Source: Nocardia sp. NBC_00565 | Lineage (GTDB): Bacteria; Actinomycetota; Actinomycetes; Mycobacteriales; Mycobacteriaceae | Reading direction: 5' to 3' | Assembly: GCF_036345915.1 (NCBI RefSeq) | Contig: NZ_CP107785.1 | Location: forward strand, 8,804,001-8,868,000 | DNA: 64,000 bases | Shown: positions 59,522 through 64,000 of the stretch, piece after piece | Numbering within the stretch: the first letter of the stretch is position 1 | Layout of the letters: each line of letters opens with the position of its first letter | The notes under the pieces: generated by a model | What the model was told of the DNA's origin: nothing | Seen by the model: only the letters and a program-made list of their open reading frames with translations | The model's database searches: none | Translations under genes and position numbers: made by a program

Positions 59522-62500
59522 ATGAGTACTGTCCGGTTCCAGCGCCGTGCGCGTCGCGAGATGCCACGCTCGCCTGGTGGCGAGGTCACCCTGCAGCCGC
59601 CGCCCGAGATCCCACGCGTCACACCGGGCAGTCTCGTTTCGAAGTTGATGCCGGTCGTGATGGTCGTCGGCATGGTCGGCATGATGGCGCTGCTGTTCAC
59701 CCAGGGCGGCAGTATCGCGTCGAACCCGATGAGCATGATGTTCCCGATGATGATGGTCGTTTCCATGGTCGGCATGTTCGCCGGTCAGGGCGGCGGCAAG
59801 GGACAGAAGGCGGCCGAGGCGAACGAGGATCGCAAGGACTACCTGCGCTACCTCGATCAGGTCCGCAAGGACGTGGACCAGACGGCCACGCAGCAGCGCG
59901 CCTCCGTCGAATGGAGCCACCCGGAGCCGGCGCTGATCTGGATGCTGGCCGGAACTTCCCGTATGTGGGAACGTCGCGCCGGGGACAAGGATTTCTGCCA
60001 CGCCCGCATCGGTATCGGCGGGCAGCGCTTGGCAACCCGCTTGGTCGCGCCGGAGACCGGTCCGGTCGAGGAGTTGGAGCCGATCGCGGCAGTCTCGCTG
60101 CGCCGCTTCGTGCGCGCGCATTCGACCGTGCCGGATCTGCCGACCGCCATCGCGGTCAAGGGCTTCGCGACCATCGCGCTGGACGGCGATCGCGTCGAGG
60201 CCCGGGATATGACGCGCGCAATGCTGTTGCAGCTGTGCATGTTCCAGGCGCCGGACCAGGTCCTGATCGCCGTCGTCTGCGGTCCGGACACCGCGCGCGA
60301 GTGGGAGTGGACCAAATGGCTGCCGCACACCCAGCATCCGGACGCGCAGGACGGCATCGGCACCCAGCGCATGTTCTACGGCTCGATCCGGGAGGCCAGC
60401 GCGGGCCTGCATCCATTGCTGGCCAACCGCGTTCGCTACTCCCGTAACCAGCCCGCCAACGCGAATCTGGTGCATATCGTCATCGTCGTCGACGGTGGCC
60501 TGCTCGAGGCCGAAGAAGACCAACTGCGCGAATCCGGCTACGAGGGCGTCACCATCATCGACTTGTGCGGTTACGCACCGCGTTTGGCCGTTTCGCGCGG
60601 TATCAAGATGGTTGTCGAAAACGGTGAATGCGTCGGCCGAGGCGCCACCGGCAACCAGGAACGCTTCGCCCTCATCGACCGGATCAGCCCGCAGCAGGCC
60701 CAGCAGGTCGCGCGCCGACTCGCGCCGTATCGCGCCGCGACCCAGCGCAGCAGCGACGTCGAGAACGACGACTCCGAAGTGATCTCGACCTGGACCCAGC
60801 TGATGAAGCTCGGCGATATCGGTACCTTCAACCCCGAACACGCCTGGCGTCCGCGCTACGGCCGCGAGCGTCTGCGCGTGCCATTCGGTGTCGGCGCCGA
60901 CGGTGCGCCCATCGAACTCGACATCAAGGAAGCCGCCGAGAGCGGTATGGGCCCGCACGGATTGTGCATCGGCGCAACCGGTTCCGGTAAGTCGGAATTC
61001 CTGCGCACCCTGGTGCTCAGCCTGCTGGCCACGCACTCCCCGGACCAGCTGAACCTGGTCCTGGTCGACTTCAAGGGTGGCGCGACCTTCCTCGGTCTGG
61101 ACGGTGTGCCGCACGTCGCGGCCGTCATCACCAACCTGGAAGAGGAAGCCGACCTCGTCGACCGTATGCGCGACGCCCTGGCCGGTGAGATGAACCGCCG
61201 CCAGGAAGTGCTGCGCCAGGCGGGCAACTTCGCCAACGTGTCCGAATACGAGAAGGCCCGCGCCGCAGGCGCCGATCTCGATCCGCTGCCCGCGCTGTTC
61301 GTGGTGCTCGACGAGTTCTCCGAATTGCTCACCCAGCACCCGGATTTCGCCGAACTGTTCGTGATGATCGGCCGCCTCGGCCGCTCGCTGCACGTGCACC
61401 TGCTGCTGGCCTCGCAGCGCCTCGAAGAGGGCAAGCTGAAGGGCCTGGAGAGCCACCTGTCCTACCGCATCGGCCTGAAGACCTTCTCCGCCAACGAATC
61501 CCGCCAGGTCCTCGGCGTCCCCGACGCCTACAACCTGCCCGGCACCCCCGGCGGCGGTTACCTCAAGTCCGACTCCGGTGAGATCCAGCGCTTCCAGGCC
61601 GCCTACGTCTCCGGCCCCTACGTCGGCGGCGGCTCCCAGCGCGAGGTCACCCAGGCCGGTGTCGCCGGCGGCGAAATCGACGTCAAGGCACGCGCTTTCA
61701 CCGCGACCCACGTCGACTTCCGCCCCGTCGACCGGATCCCGCTTCCGTCCGAGCCGTCGCACGATCCGGAGCCGCAGTCCGAAGACGGCGAACAGATCTC
61801 CAACCTCAATATGCTGGCCTCGCGCATTCGCAGTCACGGTCGCCCGGCCCACGAGATCTGGCTCCCGCCGCTGGAGGAGGCCCCCACCCTCGACCAGCTC
61901 ATCCCGCGCAGCGTGCTCACCGGCGAATACTCCGCCGTCGCCACCCTGCGCGCCCCCATGGGCATCGTCGACCGCCCCTACGACCAGCGCCGCGACCCGT
62001 TCGTCGTCGACCTGTCGGGCTCGCGCGGCAATGTCGCGATCGTCGGCGGCCCGCAGTCGGGCAAGTCGACCGCACTGCGCACGATGATCATGGCGCTCTC
62101 GCTCACCCACACCGCCGAACAGGTGCAGTTCTACTGCCTCGACTTCGGTGGCGGCACCATGGCCAGCCTGGAAGGTCTGCCCCATGTGGGCTCGGTGGCC
62201 AGCCGTCTGGACGAGGACAAGGTCCGCCGCACGGTCGCCGAGATGACCACCATCGTCCGTCAGCGCGAGGCCCGCTTCCGTCAACTCGGCATCGAATCGA
62301 TGACCGAGTTCCGCCGCCTGCGTGCCATGGACCCGGCCAGCAGCCCCGGCGCCGCTGGCGCACATGAGGATCCGTTCGGCGATGTCTTCCTGGTGATCGA
62401 TGGATTCAGCTCGATCCGCCAGGACTTCGAGACACTCGAGCAGCCCATCATGAACCTTGGTGTGCAAGGCCTTTCTTACGGTGTGCACGTCGTTATCGCT

Positions 62501-63562
62501 CTCAACCGCTGGGCTGAGGCGCGACCCGCCCTCAAGGACCAGGTCGGCACCCGCATCGAGCTCAGGCTCGGTGACCCGATGGATTCGGATCTGGGCCGCA
62601 AGTTTGCCCAGTTGGTTCCGCAGGGGCGTCCGGGGCGCGGTATGACACCCGAATGCCTGCATATGCTGACCGGCCTGCCGCGGATCGATGGCAGTGCCGA
62701 TCAGGCGACCCTGGGTCGGTCGGTTTCCGAAGCGGTCGCGACAATCGCCCGCTTGACACCGGGACGGTCTGCACCGGCGGCCCGTATGCTTCCGGAGTTG
62801 CTGCCGCGCGAGCAGTTGCTGCAGGCTGCCGACAATTGGCCATCGCAGCTTCCGCGGGGCGTCAAGTGCATGCGAATCCCGGTTGGTATCAACGAATCCG
62901 AGCTGGCACCGGTCTATCTAGACTTCGCCGAGAGCCCGCACTTCATAATCATCGGTGATAGCGAGACCGGTAAGACAACCTTGCTGCGGTCGATCATCGA
63001 GGGGATCGCCGCGTCGAATACCCCGAACGAGGCACGATTCATTCTGGGTGACTACCGGCGAACGATGCTCGGACTGGTGCCAGACGGTTACCTCGCCGGA
63101 TATGGTTCCACCGCACCGCAATTCACTCAGAACATGGCGGATCTTGCCGCCTATGTCGCCCAGCGGACGCCGGGGCCCGATGTGACGCCGCAGCAACTGC
63201 GGAACCGCTCATGGTGGAGTGGCCCGGAGCTCTATGTCATCGTCGATGACTACGACCTGGTCGCCTCATCCTCTGGCAACCCGGTTTCCGCCCTTGTGGA
63301 TCATCTGCCCCACGCCAGGGATCTCGGGTTCCACGTAATTATCGCGCGGCGGTCAGGCGGCGCGAGCCGTGCGATGTACGAGGCAACGGTCGCTCGAATG
63401 AAGGACCTTGGATCGGCAGGTTTGATTCTGAGCTGCAGTAGGGACGAAGGTGTGCTGATGGGTACCACCCGCCCCGGCCCGAAGCCGCCCGGGCGTGGCA
63501 CCTACGTCACACGAAACAGCGAAGGCCTGATTCAGCTCGCGTGGATGCCTCCGGCGGAGTGA
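59522..63562 (+). CDS. eccC: Type VII secretion motor ATPase EccC (ESX-4-type)
   Basis: 1346 aa, ATG 59522. Same plan as the EccC at 20690: N-terminal RREMPRSPGGEVTLQPPPEI, two transmembrane helices (KLMPVVMVVGMVGMMALLF and MSMMFPMMMVVSMVGMFAG) and three FtsK-type domains with P-loop lysines Lys490 (GATGSGKSE), Lys848 (GGPQSGKST) and Lys1151 (DSETGKTTL). Domain 1 has Walker B Glu (FVVLDEFSELL); domains 2 and 3 (VFLVIDGFSS, YVIVDDYD) lack it. From about 62440 codon choice shifts (more A/T at third positions, rare ATA), continuing into the next gene. The stop overlaps the next ATG by one base. Confidence 0.96.
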   Translation: MSTVRFQRRARREMPRSPGGEVTLQPPPEIPRVTPGSLVSKLMPVVMVVGMVGMMALLFTQGGSIASNPMSMMFPMMMVVSMVGMFAGQGGGKGQKAAEANEDRKDYLRYLDQVRKDVDQTATQQRASVEWSHPEPALIWMLAGTSRMWERRAGDKDFCHARIGIGGQRLATRLVAPETGPVEELEPIAAVSLRRFVRAHSTVPDLPTAIAVKGFATIALDGDRVEARDMTRAMLLQLCMFQAPDQVLIAVVCGPDTAREWEWTKWLPHTQHPDAQDGIGTQRMFYGSIREASAGLHPLLANRVRYSRNQPANANLVHIVIVVDGGLLEAEEDQLRESGYEGVTIIDLCGYAPRLAVSRGIKMVVENGECVGRGATGNQERFALIDRISPQQAQQVARRLAPYRAATQRSSDVENDDSEVISTWTQLMKLGDIGTFNPEHAWRPRYGRERLRVPFGVGADGAPIELDIKEAAESGMGPHGLCIGATGSGKSEFLRTLVLSLLATHSPDQLNLVLVDFKGGATFLGLDGVPHVAAVITNLEEEADLVDRMRDALAGEMNRRQEVLRQAGNFANVSEYEKARAAGADLDPLPALFVVLDEFSELLTQHPDFAELFVMIGRLGRSLHVHLLLASQRLEEGKLKGLESHLSYRIGLKTFSANESRQVLGVPDAYNLPGTPGGGYLKSDSGEIQRFQAAYVSGPYVGGGSQREVTQAGVAGGEIDVKARAFTATHVDFRPVDRIPLPSEPSHDPEPQSEDGEQISNLNMLASRIRSHGRPAHEIWLPPLEEAPTLDQLIPRSVLTGEYSAVATLRAPMGIVDRPYDQRRDPFVVDLSGSRGNVAIVGGPQSGKSTALRTMIMALSLTHTAEQVQFYCLDFGGGTMASLEGLPHVGSVASRLDEDKVRRTVAEMTTIVRQREARFRQLGIESMTEFRRLRAMDPASSPGAAGAHEDPFGDVFLVIDGFSSIRQDFETLEQPIMNLGVQGLSYGVHVVIALNRWAEARPALKDQVGTRIELRLGDPMDSDLGRKFAQLVPQGRPGRGMTPECLHMLTGLPRIDGSADQATLGRSVSEAVATIARLTPGRSAPAARMLPELLPREQLLQAADNWPSQLPRGVKCMRIPVGINESELAPVYLDFAESPHFIIIGDSETGKTTLLRSIIEGIAASNTPNEARFILGDYRRTMLGLVPDGYLAGYGSTAPQFTQNMADLAAYVAQRTPGPDVTPQQLRNRSWWSGPELYVIVDDYDLVASSSGNPVSALVDHLPHARDLGFHVIIARRSGGASRAMYEATVARMKDLGSAGLILSCSRDEGVLMGTTRPGPKPPGRGTYVTRNSEGLIQLAWMPPAE

Positions 63563-64000
63563 TGCCGACAGTCGTTTTGGTGTTGACCGACGCCCGCGTC
63601 TGGGCGCGTAGCTCTGCCACACATTGGGATGCGCCGCCGTCGGTGGTCTTGGGCAGTAATGGGGATCTTGTTGTCGGAGAACCGCTTACGCCGCCGACGC
63701 AGGTCATCTCCGCAGTGCAGTTTGTCGGCGCCGACCGGATCGCGCTACTGCCGCGTGTGCCGAGCATCGCCGAGGCAACCGTCGCGGTCGTCGGCACCGC
63801 GTTACAAAACCTCGGTATCCCTCTCCCATGCGGCCAGGTCACCGTGGTTTGCCCGACGGAATGGGGCAGTCGGCGCCGAGCCGTAATCGACAATGCGGTG
63901 CGCCGCTTCGCCGCTGATGTCGTATTCGAGGACATGGCGATTCGCGCGGTGGTCGCCGATGCCGGGGCCGGCCGTAGCAGGCGCACGGTCGTCCTGGAGT
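63562..64000 (+). CDS. Type VII secretion-associated protein, Rv3446c-like (3' truncated by window)
   Basis: 146 residues visible; the frame is open to the right edge. ATG 63562 overlaps the eccC stop (TGATG). The sequence MPTVVLVLTDARVWARSSA, then VGADRIALLPRVPSIAEATV and CGQVTVVCPTEWGSRRRAVI fits the T7SS-associated family that follows eccC4 in M. tuberculosis (Rv3446c), with its actin/Hsp70-like N-terminal region. Esx genes would be expected downstream outside the window. The function is unknown; the ESX-4 context is the main clue. Confidence 0.8.
   Translation, partial: MPTVVLVLTDARVWARSSATHWDAPPSVVLGSNGDLVVGEPLTPPTQVISAVQFVGADRIALLPRVPSIAEATVAVVGTALQNLGIPLPCGQVTVVCPTEWGSRRRAVIDNAVRRFAADVVFEDMAIRAVVADAGAGRSRRTVVLE

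Noticed and set aside
59459..62662. Very long open antisense frame opposite the second eccC (over 1000 codons)
   Set aside because: It is a GC-bias shadow of a clearly coding gene on the other strand, with His/Arg/Asp-rich sequence and no recognisable domain. Similar shadows lie opposite the first eccC and the espI-like gene.
1..64000. Insertion sequences, prophage, tRNA or rRNA genes
   Set aside because: No transposase, integrase, phage structural gene or RNA-gene pattern was recognised anywhere in the window.

Overview
The window is high-GC actinobacterial DNA, most likely Nocardia or a close relative in the Mycobacteriales. The evidence is two type VII secretion (ESX/T7SS) loci, PE/PPE and EspG proteins, frequent GTG/TTG starts, and an alpha ribosomal operon (infA-rpmJ-rpsM-rpsK-rpsD-rpoA-rplQ-truA) lying near an ESX-4-type locus, as in mycobacteria. 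No rRNA, tRNA, insertion sequence, integrase or CRISPR array was seen.

Region 1 (2-24742) is a full ESX locus. It opens with a very unusual polypeptide, incomplete at the left edge, that joins a papain-fold toxin-like domain, an RsbW-type ATPase domain, an ECF sigma-like module and a zinc-finger anti-sigma-like tail. Next come a large WXG-type substrate with its own EspG-family chaperone, two YbaB-like proteins, an EspC-like/EspA-like pair, PE, PPE, a second EspG and an EsxB/EsxA-like pair. A seven-copy 33-bp tandem repeat and a strong hairpin separate these from the machinery genes: eccE (-), eccB (+), eccA (-), then eccD-mycP-eccC (+).

Region 2 (24744-33769) holds a GntR regulator with a GNAT acetyltransferase, two convergent DUF4254 genes (one coupled to a VOC protein), a GlxA-type regulator, and a 1615-residue EspI-like protein. 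That protein has four families of Pro-rich tandem repeats and a C-terminal MinD-like ATPase.

Region 3 (33916-43000) holds an MFS transporter, the alpha ribosomal operon with truA, a perfect 33-bp palindrome, a JmjC/cupin protein, an Hsp20 gene with a perfect CIRCE element, and an LLM-type F420 oxidoreductase. Region 4 (43123-52236) holds an MHS-type permease, a two-component system joined to an orphan TAXI binding lipoprotein, CsoR, methylthioadenosine phosphorylase, a sugar-epimerase-like SDR, an NmrA-like protein and an FMN reductase.

Region 5 (52326-64000) is an ESX-4-type locus that keeps eccE (-), head-to-head with eccB (+). A potassium channel gene (-) follows, then mycP and eccD (-), divergent eccC (+), and the start of a T7SS-associated gene cut by the right edge. 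In both ESX loci eccE and eccB are divergent neighbours. Calls rest on reading motifs and context by eye; no database search was run.
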